Source: Enterobacteriaceae bacterium LSJC7 (GTDB lineage Bacteria > Pseudomonadota > Gammaproteobacteria > Enterobacterales > Enterobacteriaceae). Taken from it: a stretch of DNA of 64,000 bases. The position numbers were made by a program, and so were the translations under genes. The notes beneath the pieces are model-generated. The model saw only the letters and a list, made by a program, of their open reading frames with translations. It ran no database searches and had not been told where the DNA came from. Shown here piece by piece: positions 50,352 through 61,065 of this stretch (positions are counted from its first letter, which is position 1; the number at the start of each line of letters is the position of its first letter). The stretch spans positions 124,001-188,000 of the forward strand of contig AMFN01000005.1 of the NCBI GenBank assembly GCA_000302695.1, written 5' to 3'.

Positions 50352-51031
50352 GTTTTATTGCCTGAATAAGTAAGCCAGTTCGCTCGGGTACAGCCCGCAG
50401 GATGTGTCACAGGTATACCTGAATCTTTTCGCTTTGTATCATGACACGCCAGGATAGCCGGCCTCTCCCTGCCCTAAAAGCGTTTTGGTGCGCAAGGCTG
50501 AGGAGCACAGTGAGTTTAGCGTAACCACTGAGCAGAAAACGCTTAAACATCACTGGCGCCAGGCCGATGCCCCATGCAAGAGATTCCTGCGTTGTCTTCT
50601 TACACCGGCTGAAATACCCTGTTTTCACTACAGGGAAGATTGTCACTCACCGTCTTGTCGGCTACTGCCGAAATTATTTATGCAGCCCCCAAATCCCGAG
50701 CTACCTGCGTGATAAGCCTGCTACGCAGATGCTGGTAAACCGCCGCGTAACCATCCCAATGTTTCCACAAAAACCCTGAAAACCTGTCGCTGCCGCCTGT
50801 GTATTTATAGCCTGGGAGGTTTCTCTGATAATAAACCGATGTTCACTTTTTACCCGCCAGATAATGCAAACTGGCAGATTATTAAAGTGAGAGCATTATG
50901 ATTCGATAGGCGCGATTGCCAGAAAGACCATATATGCCAGGTCTGAGGAGGGCAGGCTGCAAGAATGAACTTATCAGGCAAAGTTAATGAGTAGATGGTG
51001 AGAACGCCTTACTGGTCAAGCTCTCTTGTAT
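50352..51031. other. Gene-free stretch
   Basis: 680 bases without a credible gene on either strand; the few short frames (for example 50407-50646, 50485-50712) show no family features. The right part grows AT-rich toward luxR. No known RNA or mobile element is recognised. The channel promoter must lie at its left end. Confidence 0.5.
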
Positions 51032-51756
51032 TTAATATGCGTCGTTGATAATTAAATTCAGATCCATGCCAATTTTGATTGCAGAGCGAGCATTTTTGAC
51101 TCCCATTTTCTTTGTCACATTTGACATGTGAAATTTTACTGTCCTGACTGATATTCCCAGCATTAAAGCGACCTCTGCATAGGTTTTTTCCTGACTGACC
51201 CAATACAACACCTTGTTTTCTTTGGGTGTAAATATAGGTTTGGTTCCACCTGCGTTTATATTTACAGTTGAATTGCTTTTTGCCCCTGACATCATTAAAT
51301 TATGCATTTGCTCAGTGATATCTAATAATACCATCTGAATCTCCGCTTTATTTTTATCTATAACTTGTTTGTTTTTTTGCCATATTTATTTTTAATAATA
51401 AAATTTAATTGAGACACATTATCTAAATAGTCATGAGCAACAAAGGAAAAACCATTAACAATGTTATATTTTTTAGAGTGCTCAAATATCTTGAAATTCA
51501 AGTTCTCATCCCATGAAAACGGTGTAATACGCCGAAAACCATTTAAGATTACCGGATCAATAAATTGAAAATTATTCTCCCGGTAAGTCTGGACCCATTC
51601 AGGCGGATAATTCGATATAATCAATCCTTTTGATGGGTCTTTTTTATTGAAGACGGTAAAAGCGTATTCGGGCAATCCAAAAGGTTCCAGTTTCCTTTCA
51701 ATGTAGTCACGCAACGTTTCATTAAGGGCGCTATTTTCACTGAATATGGAGAACAT
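51032..51756 (-). pseudogene. EsaR-type LuxR quorum-sensing regulator, frameshifted
   Basis: Two frames together make a complete 241-residue LuxR-family protein of the EsaR group. The first (51756 down to TAG at 51358) starts MFSIFSENSALNETLRDYIE and holds the acyl-homoserine-lactone domain with the key W, Y, D, P and W residues in YPPEWVQTYRENNFQFIDPV and PFSWDEN. The second (from VIDKNKAEIQMVLLDITEQM to 51032) holds the helix-turn-helix FTPKENKVLYWVSQEKTYAE continuing to GISVRTVKFH. They are joined by a -1 shift (one missing A) in a seven-A tract at 51372-51378; restored, the junction follows EsaR closely. It may be a pseudogene, a sequencing error, or rescued by slippage. No luxI is in the window. 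A lux box lies 32 bases upstream. Confidence 0.85.
51372..51378 (-). other. A7 tract at the luxR frameshift
   Basis: On the coding strand GGC-AAA-AAA-ACA: seven As where one more A, or a -1 ribosomal slip, brings the downstream frame into register (K-K-N-K-Q-V-I-D). Homopolymers of this length are prone to replication, transcription and sequencing slippage. Confidence 0.75.
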
Positions 51757-51788
51757 CAATACCCCTCATTCTTCGGTTGCAGTTTTGA

Positions 51789-51808
51789 ACCTGTACTTTG
51801 GGACAGGG
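51789..51808 (-). promoter_or_regulatory. lux/esaR-type box before luxR
   Basis: ACCTGTACTTTGGGACAGGG is a dyad agreeing with the lux box ACCTGTAGGATCGTACAGGT at 14 of 20 positions, including the ACCTGTA and ACAGG arms. It also resembles the esaR box with its CCTGTACT half. It ends 32 bases before the luxR start, where EsaR-type proteins repress their own promoter. Confidence 0.75.
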
Positions 51809-51877
51809 TAAAACCGTCCCTGGAGACAACTTACCGTATTTTCAACATCCTTTATAATCGTTTTCACCCGTCGCAGT

Positions 51878-51907
51878 AAAAAAACCTGGCACAACGGCCA
51901 GGCTGCA
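51878..51907 (-). terminator. Terminator downstream of the inhibitor gene
   Basis: Minus strand GCCTGGCCGTTGTGCCAGG followed by seven Ts (51878-51884): a strong stem with T-run. It is about 320 bases after the inhibitor stop and also separates it from luxR. Confidence 0.75.
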
Positions 51908-51976
51908 AAATCGCATTAAACACCAGGGAAATCGCTTGCCGGTTGTTAGCTCCGGTAAGCAACTAACAAATATTAC

Positions 51977-52020
51977 ACCAAAAAAATCAAGGCGTAATGT
52001 CCATATTACGCCTTTTGGTG
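51977..52020. repeat. Long inverted repeat
   Basis: AAGGCGTAAT (51989-51998) pairs perfectly with ATTACGCCTT (52005-52014) around GTCCAT, and outer CACCAAAA / TTTTGGTG extends the stem with a small bulge. A T-run follows on the minus strand. It is probably a terminator left from a lost gene, or the edge of a small repeat element. Confidence 0.6.
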
Positions 52021-52060
52021 TTTCAACTTTTCCTCTGTAATAATGCATCATTCGCACACT

Positions 52061-52128
52061 GCGCGAAAATGGGCCTCGTTCTTCCGGCACAATCGCGACC
52101 GTTTTTGCGCATGAGCGCGGCATGGGCA
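52061..52128 (-). pseudogene. Scrap similar to livF
   Basis: The stretch GCGCGAAAATGGGCC... shares CTTCCGGCACAATCGCGACC (20 bases, identical) and flanking matches with livF at about 55582-55650, in the same orientation. It is too short and diverged to encode anything. It implies a past duplication of part of the liv operon or of a related branched-chain amino-acid ATPase gene. Confidence 0.6.
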
Positions 52129-52182
52129 ACGAGGCTATGAAGCATTTAAAACGCTGGGCGTGACAATACTGGTGGCAGTTGA
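52129..52182 (+). pseudogene. Scrap of a DeoR-family regulator 3' end
   Basis: Reads, with one missing base, E-A-M-K-(A)-F-K-T-L-G-V-T-I-L-V-A, matching the C-terminal EAVKAFEKLGVTVLVAG of the regulator at 48720-48772. About three quarters of the bases agree over the 54-base overlap. No upstream part remains. It directly abuts the livF-like scrap, so two unrelated fragments were joined here. Confidence 0.65.
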
Positions 52183-52227
52183 GAAGAAATGTGTCCGGGT
52201 CGGCCGGTAACATAATCGCAAAGCTAA

Positions 52228-52596
52228 CTACCCGGCTTTACGCTTGAGGATCTTACCGGTGTCATTCCAGATATCGCTACGGTAATGATCCCCCTCTCGC
52301 GAGAAAAACACCGTACTGGAGCCGTCCTGCGCCAGCAGCGCAATGCCGTCTGGCGCTGGCCGCCACGCAACGGAAGACGCGGGTAGCAGCTGTTCCGGGC
52401 ATGGCGTCAACAGCGTTAACGCATAGCCATTTGCCGTGCTCATCTCTTGTGTTTCCAGACGCACGCGGCACGAAACACCTTTATCCGTTATCACCCACTG
52501 ACCCGCCAGCGACCCGGCGGAAGGTAAAACCAGACTACTCGCCATAGTGACTCCTGAAAATGCGATGACGCTCCCCAACCACAATAATTTATTCAT
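52228..52596 (-). CDS. inh: Periplasmic metalloprotease inhibitor, Inh/AprI type
   Basis: 122-residue secreted protein starting MNKLLWLGSVIAFSGVTMAS, with a signal peptide cut after TMA near residue 19. The mature part fits the Inh (AprI) family: SLAGQWVITDKGVSCRVRLE, CPEQLLPA, VAWRPAPDGIALL and STVFFSREGDHYRSDIW. Cys43 and Cys66 would form the family's single disulfide. In Inh/AprI the mature N-terminus inserts into the serralysin active site, protecting the periplasm. A longer frame begins 13 codons earlier, but the shorter start gives a normal signal. It lies just downstream of the degenerate serralysin copy and near the intact one. Confidence 0.85.
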   Translation of the reverse strand: MNKLLWLGSVIAFSGVTMASSLVLPSAGSLAGQWVITDKGVSCRVRLETQEMSTANGYALTLLTPCPEQLLPASSVAWRPAPDGIALLAQDGSSTVFFSREGDHYRSDIWNDTGKILKRKAG

Positions 52597-52640
52597 AGGC
52601 AAATCTACAATAAAAGTGGCCGCACGGCTCACCATGGTGA

Positions 52641-52888
52641 CTAAACAATGAAATCGGCTTGCGCATCCACCGGGCTTACAATCTGCACCCGCAAATCGGG
52701 AGCCGTAACAGCGTGGACCGGTTCATTCAGAGTAGACTGCGCGTTATATGACAGCAACGTTGCTCTCGCCTGCCCGATACCAAATAACGGTTTGTTATTA
52801 ATCACCAGACTCTCGCCCCGCTCATGGTCATGCAGTAGATTATTAACACTGCCCAGCCTGTTTTGGCATGATGGGTAATACTTGCCAT
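52641..52888 (-). pseudogene. Degenerate serralysin copy with large internal deletion
   Basis: Starts M-A-S-I-T-H-H-A-K-T-G-W as in the intact gene ([12 protein letters not shown]). After a one-base frameshift at codon 13 it continues SVNNLLHDHERGESLVINNKPL, matching [22 protein letters not shown]. It then jumps to the C-terminus: LLSYNAQSTLNEP...APDLRVQIVSPVDAQADFIV against [12 protein letters not shown]...[20 protein letters not shown], and stops. About 390 residues, including the zinc site and RTX repeats, are missing. It proves that a second serralysin gene once stood beside this one. Confidence 0.85.
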
Positions 52889-53062
52889 AACCCTTTGGCT
52901 AGCGTGACTTAAATAATGCATTATTGTCTTATCTACATAGCGGCCAACGTCAATAGCTGTTCAGCCATCACGCGTGAATATACCCACTCTCACTTGCAAT
53001 ACATTTTACTTATTTCGCACGGGCTTAATGTCTTCACGGCATATCATCACTATGGTGAAGAT

Positions 53063-53092
53063 AATAAAAAGGGCAGGTATTTTGCCTGCCCT
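53063..53092 (-). terminator. Serralysin terminator
   Basis: Minus strand AGGGCAGGCAAAATACCTGCCC then TTTTTATT, six bases after the stop (split: GGGCAGG / CCTGCCC stem). Strong Rho-independent signal, so the inhibitor needs its own promoter or read-through. Confidence 0.87.
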
Positions 53093-53098
53093 GTGTTC

Positions 53099-55076
<1,978 letters not shown>

Positions 55077-55114
55077 AAAAGGCCGCAGAAGGCAGTTTGC
55101 CTGCTCCGGCCTTG
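55077..55114 (-). terminator. liv operon terminator
   Basis: Minus strand AAGGCCGGAGCAGGCA-AAC-TGCCTTCTGCGGCCTTTTGA: a long stem, 35 bases after the livF stop, ending in a short T-run. Confidence 0.8.
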
Positions 55115-55148
55115 TCATATGCGATAACACGCCTCACTGTTGCCCGGG

Positions 55149-55862
55149 TTAGCCCCCCAGGTACGCGCTTCTCACCGCCTCATTCGCAAGCAGCGCATCC
55201 CCCGTGTCCTCAAGCACCACGTGGCCGTTTTCCAGTACGTAGCCCCTGTCGGCAAGCTTCAGTGCCTGGTTAGCGTTCTGCTCGACGAGGAAGATAGTCA
55301 TGCCGTCGGCACGTAGCTGTTCGATGGTGTCGAAGATCTGCTGAATGATAATAGGTGCCAGGCCCAGTGATGGCTCATCGAGCAGCAACAAACGCGGGTT
55401 ACTCATTAGCGCACGGCCAATGGCCAGCATCTGCTGCTCGCCGCCGGACATGGTGCCTGCGCGCTGCACCCGGCGCTCGTGCAGACGCGGGAACAGGTCA
55501 TACACCCACGTGATGCGCTCGTGGTACTGATGGCGGTCGGTAAAAAAGCCGCCCATCGCCAGGTTCTCTTCCACCGTCATGCGCGAGAAGACGCGCCGCC
55601 CTTCCGGCACAATCGCGACCGCTTCGCGCATGATGCGGGCGGTGGCCCAGTCGGTGATGTTTTTACCATCAAACACAATCGAGCCGTGAGTCGCTCGCGG
55701 GTCGCCGCACAGCGTGCCGAGCAGCGTGGTTTTCCCCGCGCCGTTAGCACCAATCAGAGTGACGATTTCCCCCTGATTAATGTACAGACTCACCTCATGC
55801 AGCGCCTGAATTTTGCCGTAGTGCGCACTCACCCGGTCGAAGGTTAACATCGCATTTCCCAT
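55149..55862 (-). CDS. livF: Branched-chain amino-acid ABC transporter ATPase LivF
   Basis: ATPase of 237 residues (E. coli 237) of the HAAT family. Walker A GANGAGKTTLLGTLCG is near residue 38, the signature TMSGGEQQMLAIGRALMSNP near 136 and Walker B LLLLDEPSLGLAP after it. Partners with LivG to power uptake of leucine, isoleucine, valine and phenylalanine. One base separates its start from the livG stop. Last gene of livKHMGF. Confidence 0.97.
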   Translation of the reverse strand: MGNAMLTFDRVSAHYGKIQALHEVSLYINQGEIVTLIGANGAGKTTLLGTLCGDPRATHGSIVFDGKNITDWATARIMREAVAIVPEGRRVFSRMTVEENLAMGGFFTDRHQYHERITWVYDLFPRLHERRVQRAGTMSGGEQQMLAIGRALMSNPRLLLLDEPSLGLAPIIIQQIFDTIEQLRADGMTIFLVEQNANQALKLADRGYVLENGHVVLEDTGDALLANEAVRSAYLGG

Positions 55863-56630
55863 TTATGCTTCTCCCAGATAGGCGCGGATGACGTCAGGGT
55901 TATTGCGGATTTGCTCCGGCGTGCCGCTGGCAAGCGGCGTCCCCTGGTTGACCACGTAAATGCGGTCTGAAATGCCCATCACCAGCTTCATATCATGCTC
56001 AATGAGCAAAATCGTGGTGCTGTGATGGTCGCGCAGCTCTACAATCAGCTCGTCCAGCTCGTTGGTCTCGCGCGGATTCAGGCCCGCAGCGGGTTCGTCA
56101 AGCATCAGGATTTCCGGCTGCGTCACCATGCAGCGGGCAATTTCCAGCCTGCGCTGCTGGCCGTAGGCAAGGTTGCTGGCCTGGCGGTTGGCGTGCTCTA
56201 AAAGCCCAATGCGCTCAAGCCACACCGCAGCGCGGTCCAGCGCTTCGGACTGGCTTCGGCGAAACGCCGGGGTTTTCAAAAGCCCGGAGAAGACGCCGGT
56301 TTTCATTTGCTTATGCTGGGCCACCAGCAGGTTTTCAATGACCGTCATCTCACGGAACAGGCGCACGTGCTGGAAGGTACGCACCACGCCAAGCCGGGCA
56401 ATCTCCTGCCCGGAAAGGCCAGCCAGCTCTTTCTCACGCAGCATAATGGTGCCGCCACTGGGCTTATAAAAGCCGGTCAGGCAGTTGAACACCGTGGTTT
56501 TACCGGCCCCGTTCGGGCCAATCAGCGAGACGATTTCGCCTGCATTGAGCGCCAGCGCGACATTGTTCACCGCGAGCAGACCGCCAAAGCGCATCATCAG
56601 GCCGTTTACCGACAATAATGGCTGACTCAT
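55863..56630 (-). CDS. livG: Branched-chain amino-acid ABC transporter ATPase LivG
   Basis: ATPase of 255 residues (E. coli 255). Walker [21 protein letters not shown] near residue 38, the BCA-type insertion carrying [20 protein letters not shown], signature [20 protein letters not shown] near 151 and Walker [13 protein letters not shown]. Overlaps the livM stop by four bases. Confidence 0.97.
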   Translation of the reverse strand: MSQPLLSVNGLMMRFGGLLAVNNVALALNAGEIVSLIGPNGAGKTTVFNCLTGFYKPSGGTIMLREKELAGLSGQEIARLGVVRTFQHVRLFREMTVIENLLVAQHKQMKTGVFSGLLKTPAFRRSQSEALDRAAVWLERIGLLEHANRQASNLAYGQQRRLEIARCMVTQPEILMLDEPAAGLNPRETNELDELIVELRDHHSTTILLIEHDMKLVMGISDRIYVVNQGTPLASGTPEQIRNNPDVIRAYLGEA

Positions 56631-57904
56631 GCCTGCTCTCCTTTTACGTCACCCTGTTTCAACTTCAACTCCGGGCGCTTCATGGGCAGCAGCCCCTGCG
56701 GACGCCAGATCATCATCAGCACCATCAGGCCGCCCAGCATCAACATGCTGTATTCGTTGAAATCACGCATCAGCTCGCGCGACACCACCAGCAGAATGGC
56801 GGCAAGGATAACCGCAAACTGCGAGCCCATGCCGCCCAGCACCACAATGGCGAGCACAAACGCTGACTCGGCAAAGGTGAAGGACTCCGGGCTGACAAAG
56901 CCCTGGCGTGCAGCAAACAGCGTGCCCGCAAAACCGGCAAATGCGGCGCTGATGGTAAAGGCCGTCAGCTTGATACGCGTTGGGCTTAAGCCCAGCGAAC
57001 GGCAGGCAATTTCATCTTCGCGCAGCGCTTCCCAGGCGCGGCCCAGCGGCATGCGCAGCAGGCGGTTAATCACAAACAGCGTAAAGACCACCAGCAGCAG
57101 CGCCACCAGATAGAGGAAAATCACGCGATCGCCCGGGTTGTAGGCCAGACCAAAGAAGTTGCTGAAGGTGTCCCAACCGCCTTCGCGCGGCGTGCGGCTG
57201 AACTCCAGGCCAAACAGCGTGGGTTTAGGGATCTGACTGATGCCGTTCGGCCCGCCGGTGATTTCGGTGTTATTGAGCAGCAAAATACGCACGATTTCGC
57301 CAAAGCCGAGGGTGACAATCGCCAGATAGTCACCGCGCAGGCGCAGTACCGGGAAGCCGAGCAGGAAACCCGCCGCCGCCGACACCAGGCCCGCCAGCGG
57401 CAGGCAGGTCCAGAAGCCCAGCCCGTAGTAATGGTTTAAGAGCGCAAAGGTGTAAGCGCCAATGGCGTAAAAACCGCCGTAGCCCAGCACCAGCAGGCCA
57501 GAAAGCCCGACCACCACGTTAAGCCCAAGGCCAAGAATGATGTAAATCATGGTCAGCGTGGCGATATCTACCGTGCCGCGCGAAACCATAAATGGCCAGG
57601 CGACAGCCAGCACCAGCAGCGCAATCAGGAACAGCTTTTGCTTTACCGTAGAGCCATCAATCGCAGGCAGGATAAACTTTGGTCCGCTAACGCGCTTGAG
57701 GCTGCTTTGCACAAACGGGCGCATCAGCTGGAAGAAGAACACCACGGCGGTGCCGATAGCGACCCATTCCCAGCGCACGGCAGCCGCGCTGCCAACGACA
57801 AGCTTTGTGCCATCCAGCCCCAGCTGCACGCCCATAAAGACCGCCGCCAGCACGAAGAACATGGCGGCCGAGAACAGCGCGGCGAAAAAATGCATTGGCT
57901 TCAT
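56627..57904 (-). CDS. livM: Branched-chain amino-acid ABC transporter permease LivM
   Basis: Inner membrane permease of 425 residues (E. coli 425) with about ten membrane segments; an N-terminal extension of three helices precedes the core shared with LivH. The family block [26 protein letters not shown] near 147 (core [15 protein letters not shown]) and the ATPase-docking loop [20 protein letters not shown] near 287 are intact. Four-base overlap with livH. Confidence 0.97.
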   Translation of the reverse strand: MKPMHFFAALFSAAMFFVLAAVFMGVQLGLDGTKLVVGSAAAVRWEWVAIGTAVVFFFQLMRPFVQSSLKRVSGPKFILPAIDGSTVKQKLFLIALLVLAVAWPFMVSRGTVDIATLTMIYIILGLGLNVVVGLSGLLVLGYGGFYAIGAYTFALLNHYYGLGFWTCLPLAGLVSAAAGFLLGFPVLRLRGDYLAIVTLGFGEIVRILLLNNTEITGGPNGISQIPKPTLFGLEFSRTPREGGWDTFSNFFGLAYNPGDRVIFLYLVALLLVVFTLFVINRLLRMPLGRAWEALREDEIACRSLGLSPTRIKLTAFTISAAFAGFAGTLFAARQGFVSPESFTFAESAFVLAIVVLGGMGSQFAVILAAILLVVSRELMRDFNEYSMLMLGGLMVLMMIWRPQGLLPMKRPELKLKQGDVKGEQA

Positions 57905-58827
57905 ACTTTTTCTACCTCCGGACGGCCCAGAATCCCGGTTGGCATCACCAGCAGCACCAGAATCAGCAGCGCAAAGGACACCACGTCTTTGTACTCCGTG
58001 CTGAGATAAGCAGAAGTGAGCGCCTCGGCCACGCCGAGAATCAGCCCGCCAAGCATGGCCCCAGGAATGCTGCCAATGCCGCCCAGTACCGCCGCGGTAA
58101 AGGCCTTCATCCCGGCCATAAAGCCAATGTAGGGGTTAATCACGCCGTAGAACTGGCCGAGCAGCACGCCCGCTACCGCGGCCATTGCCGCACCAATCAC
58201 AAAGGTCAGCGAGATGACGCGGTCGGTATTGATACCCAGCAGGCTCGCCATTTTCAGGTCTTCGGCACAGGCACGACAGGCGCGGCCCATGCGCGAATAG
58301 CGGATAAACAGCGTCAGCGCCAGCATGGCCAGCACCGTGACCACCCAAATAACCAACTGCATGGTGGTAATAGAGGCAGAGAAATGCTCGCTGCTGCCGA
58401 CAATCCACTGGCCGCTGAACAGACTTGGTAGCGCAATATCGCGCGAGCCTTCGGTGAGGCTGACGTAGTTTTGCAGGAAAATGGACATCCCGATGGCGGA
58501 AATCAGGGCAATCAGGCGCTTGGAGCTGCGCACCGGCCGGTAGGCCACGCGCTCAATGCTCCAGCCATAGGCGCTGGCGATAATGATAGCGCCAATAAAC
58601 CCGGCCCCCACTAACAGCCAACTGGCATCAATGCCCATCATTAGCAGCGCAGCGATTATCATGAAGGAAATGTAGCTGCCAATCATGTACACCTCGCCGT
58701 GGGCGAAGTTAATCATGCCGATGATGCCGTACACCATGGTGTAGCCGATGGCAATCAGCGCATAGGTACTGCCCAGCGTCACGCCGTTGAACATCTGCTG
58801 TAAGAAATAGAGAAATTGCTCAGACAT
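57901..58827 (-). CDS. livH: Branched-chain amino-acid ABC transporter permease LivH
   Basis: Inner membrane permease of 308 residues (E. coli 308), eight membrane segments. The blocks [20 protein letters not shown] near residue 15 and [20 protein letters not shown] near 190 (coupling loop) are typical. Forms the channel with LivM. Sixteen bases follow livK. Confidence 0.97.
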   Translation of the reverse strand: MSEQFLYFLQQMFNGVTLGSTYALIAIGYTMVYGIIGMINFAHGEVYMIGSYISFMIIAALLMMGIDASWLLVGAGFIGAIIIASAYGWSIERVAYRPVRSSKRLIALISAIGMSIFLQNYVSLTEGSRDIALPSLFSGQWIVGSSEHFSASITTMQLVIWVVTVLAMLALTLFIRYSRMGRACRACAEDLKMASLLGINTDRVISLTFVIGAAMAAVAGVLLGQFYGVINPYIGFMAGMKAFTAAVLGGIGSIPGAMLGGLILGVAEALTSAYLSTEYKDVVSFALLILVLLVMPTGILGRPEVEKV

Positions 58828-58843
58828 AAGCTACCTTCGTGCG

Positions 58844-59956
58844 TTATTGCGCGGCAACCGACGAAGAACCGTCGGCGTGCCAGCGAAAGACTCCAAAATC
58901 AAACCCCTTCAGGTCGCCTTTATCGTCCCAGGCAAGCGGGCCAATCACCGTCTGCGCGCCGTGGGCTTTGAGATCGTTTGCCAGGGCTTCTGGCTCACGG
59001 CTGGCGCTGCGCTCAAGGGCAGTCGCCAGCGACTGCACGGCGGCATAGGTAATCCAGACATAGGGGCCGCTCGGGTCTTTCTTGTCGGCTTTCAGGGCAT
59101 TGACGATAGGCTGATTGACCGGATCCTGGTCGTAGCGTTTGGGCATGGTCACCAGCAGGCCTTCGGCTGAATCACCGGCGATGTTAGACAACGAGGTGTT
59201 GCCCACGCCTTCCGGCCCCATAAACTGCGTTTTCAGGCCCTGAGCTCGTGCCTGGCGCAGCATCTGCCCCATCTCCGGGTAATAACCACCGTAGTACACG
59301 AAGTCGATATTTTCTTTTTTCAGGCGCGCCACCAGCGCGGAAAAATCTTTTTCACCCGCCGTGATGCCGTCAAAGAACACCACGTTCGCGCTACCTTGCT
59401 TAAGCGCATCACGCACCGAGCGCGCCAGCCCTTCGCCGTACTGCTGCTTATCGTGAATGATGGCGATACGCTGTGGTTTCACCTGCTCTAAAATGTATTT
59501 CGCCGCCGTTGGCCCCTGAGCAGAGTCCAGCCCGGCGGTGCGCATGATGGTTTCATAGCCGCGTTGGGTCAGTTCCGGGTTAGTGGCACCGGGCGTTATC
59601 ATGAGAATGCCTTCGTCGGCATAGATGTCTGAAGCGGGCTGAGTGGAAGAAGAACACAGATGACCAATAACGTATTTGATCCCGGCATTGACCACTTTGT
59701 TGGCAACCGCCACGGCCTGTTTAGGATCGCAGGCGTCGTCATATTCCACGCCCACCAGTTTATTGCCCTTCACGCCGCCGTTGGCGTTGATATCTTTAAT
59801 CGCCTGGCGCGCGCCGTTAAATTCCATATCGCCCCACTGGGCGACCGGACCAGACATCGCACCCACTATGGCGACGTTAATATCTTCTGCCATTGCCACA
59901 TGGGACACAGCCAGCGCCACCATCCCGGTGGCCAGTGCTTTCGCTTTTATTTTCAT
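58844..59956 (-). CDS. livK: Leucine-specific binding protein LivK
   Basis: Periplasmic binding protein of 370 residues (E. coli 369). Signal peptide [23 protein letters not shown], about 1-23, then [20 protein letters not shown]. The ligand residues lie in [14 protein letters not shown] near 100; the cysteine pair YDDACDPKQ / GHLCSSST forms the family disulfide. It brings leucine to LivHMGF. First gene of livKHMGF and a paralogue of livJ downstream. LivK keeps W in VAQWGD where LivJ has Y, a known difference tied to specificity. Confidence 0.96.
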   Translation of the reverse strand: MKIKAKALATGMVALAVSHVAMAEDINVAIVGAMSGPVAQWGDMEFNGARQAIKDINANGGVKGNKLVGVEYDDACDPKQAVAVANKVVNAGIKYVIGHLCSSSTQPASDIYADEGILMITPGATNPELTQRGYETIMRTAGLDSAQGPTAAKYILEQVKPQRIAIIHDKQQYGEGLARSVRDALKQGSANVVFFDGITAGEKDFSALVARLKKENIDFVYYGGYYPEMGQMLRQARAQGLKTQFMGPEGVGNTSLSNIAGDSAEGLLVTMPKRYDQDPVNQPIVNALKADKKDPSGPYVWITYAAVQSLATALERSASREPEALANDLKAHGAQTVIGPLAWDDKGDLKGFDFGVFRWHADGSSSVAAQ

Positions 59957-60367
59957 CCTGATAAGTCCCCATTCGTGATGTCGATATTGGTTTTATTGTG
60001 TTGACAATGTGCTGTTCTATTTATGAACAGCCTTATTTTTATCTGACTGATTAACGAGTTACAGCAACTTTTGGCTAATTAAATCGTCATTACCCTATAA
60101 TTCAGTCAATTAAGCAGGAATATTATTCTGATTCAAGCGCTGAATAAACAAAAAAAAGCGCAGCACACAGAATAATATATTGGCATTTTACGCTAAAAAA
60201 TTCGCCACTTAGCAGACGGTTGCGCCATAAAATGGTGAATACCCTGCTCAATGAACCATATAAAAGGTCTTCTACCGCGCAAATTGCCTGGAGAAACGCT
60301 GAAACAGAAAACGCAGGCGAGGCAAACCTGGTACACTTGGGCCTTACTGCTAACAACAGAGCCAACT
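59957..60367. other. livK-panM divergent region
   Basis: 411 bases without a gene, mostly AT-rich. A hairpin GCTGTTC / GAACAGC (60011-60031) lies 55 bases before the livK start, in what would be its leader; livK and livJ leaders are attenuated in E. coli, so this may take part. An ATG frame running from 60251 into panM is an extension, not a separate gene. Confidence 0.5.
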
Positions 60368-60754
60368 ATGAAACTGACCATTGTGCGACTGACCCATTTG
60401 AGCGAGCAGGACATTATCGATCTGGAGAAGATCTGGCCGGAGTACGCGCCTGCTGAGCTACAGCTTGACGACAGCCATCGCGTTTATGCGGCAAAGTTTA
60501 ACGACAGGTTGCTCGGCGCGGTGCGCATGACGCTGTCAGGCACCCAGGGTGAACTGGACTCGCTGCGCGTGCGTGAGCTAACGCGCCGGCGCGGTGTGGG
60601 ACAGTATCTGCTGGAAGAGCTGATGCGTGATAATCCGGGCGTGAGCGACTGGCGGATGCAGGATGTCGGGGTGGAAGACCGTGGCGTGATGGCGGCGTTT
60701 ATGCAGGCGCTGGGGTTTCGGGCGCAGACGGGTGGGTGGCAGAAGGAGGAGTAA
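60368..60754 (+). CDS. panM: PanD maturation factor (GNAT family)
   Basis: GNAT-fold protein of 128 residues (E. coli PanM/PanZ 127) starting MKLTIVRLTHLSEQDIIDLE. It binds pro-PanD with acetyl-CoA, promoting self-cleavage that creates the pyruvoyl group of aspartate decarboxylase, and it links coenzyme A level to beta-alanine supply. The CoA-binding segment RRRGVGQYLLEELMRDNPGV is near residues 75-94. Divergent from livK, convergent with livJ. Confidence 0.95.
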   Translation: MKLTIVRLTHLSEQDIIDLEKIWPEYAPAELQLDDSHRVYAAKFNDRLLGAVRMTLSGTQGELDSLRVRELTRRRGVGQYLLEELMRDNPGVSDWRMQDVGVEDRGVMAAFMQALGFRAQTGGWQKEE

Positions 60755-60976
60755 CCAGGGCGGACTGGGGTCAGCCTGAGCGGGCTGCAAACCTGTTTTT
60801 TAGCCTGGTGGGGCTGCTGGGCTGTAAGCCTGGTGGTTTTAGTCCGGTGGAGCTGCTGGGCGCTAACCCTGTGTGTCTCAGGGGTGAATCAAGGCGCAGT
60901 TAGTTCACTAAGGCGGCGAGCCTGTAGGCTGTGGGAGTTGGGCTACATCTTGAAATTCACTCCTGTTTGTCGCGCA
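60755..60976 (+). repeat. Imperfect repeats after panM
   Basis: AGCCTGGTGGGGCTGCTGGG (60802-60821) and AGTCCGGTGGAGCTGCTGGG (60841-60860) differ at three of 20 bases; a shorter copy AGCCTGGTGG lies between at 60827. No gene is present. The origin is unclear. Confidence 0.6.
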
Positions 60977-61010
60977 ATAAAAAAGCCGGGGGTTTACTGG
61001 CCGCCCGGCT
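60977..61010 (-). terminator. livJ terminator
   Basis: Minus strand AGCCGGGCGG-CCAGTAAACC-CCCGGCTTTTTT: a GC-rich stem with a six-T tail, about 55 bases after the livJ stop. Confidence 0.85.
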
Positions 61011-61065
61011 CGGTATTTACGTCGTTGTGTTTGCTTTCGCGTTAGCGAAAGGCATTAGCGGGATA

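Noticed and set aside
51032-51334. Reading the luxR helix-turn-helix frame as a separate small regulator
   Set aside because: Its frame continues upstream of the ATG in EsaR-like sequence and the preceding frame is the missing half, so it is one split gene.
51842-52213. 123-codon minus-strand frame between luxR and the inhibitor
   Set aside because: It runs through a terminator, a long inverted repeat and two gene scraps, so it is not a real gene.
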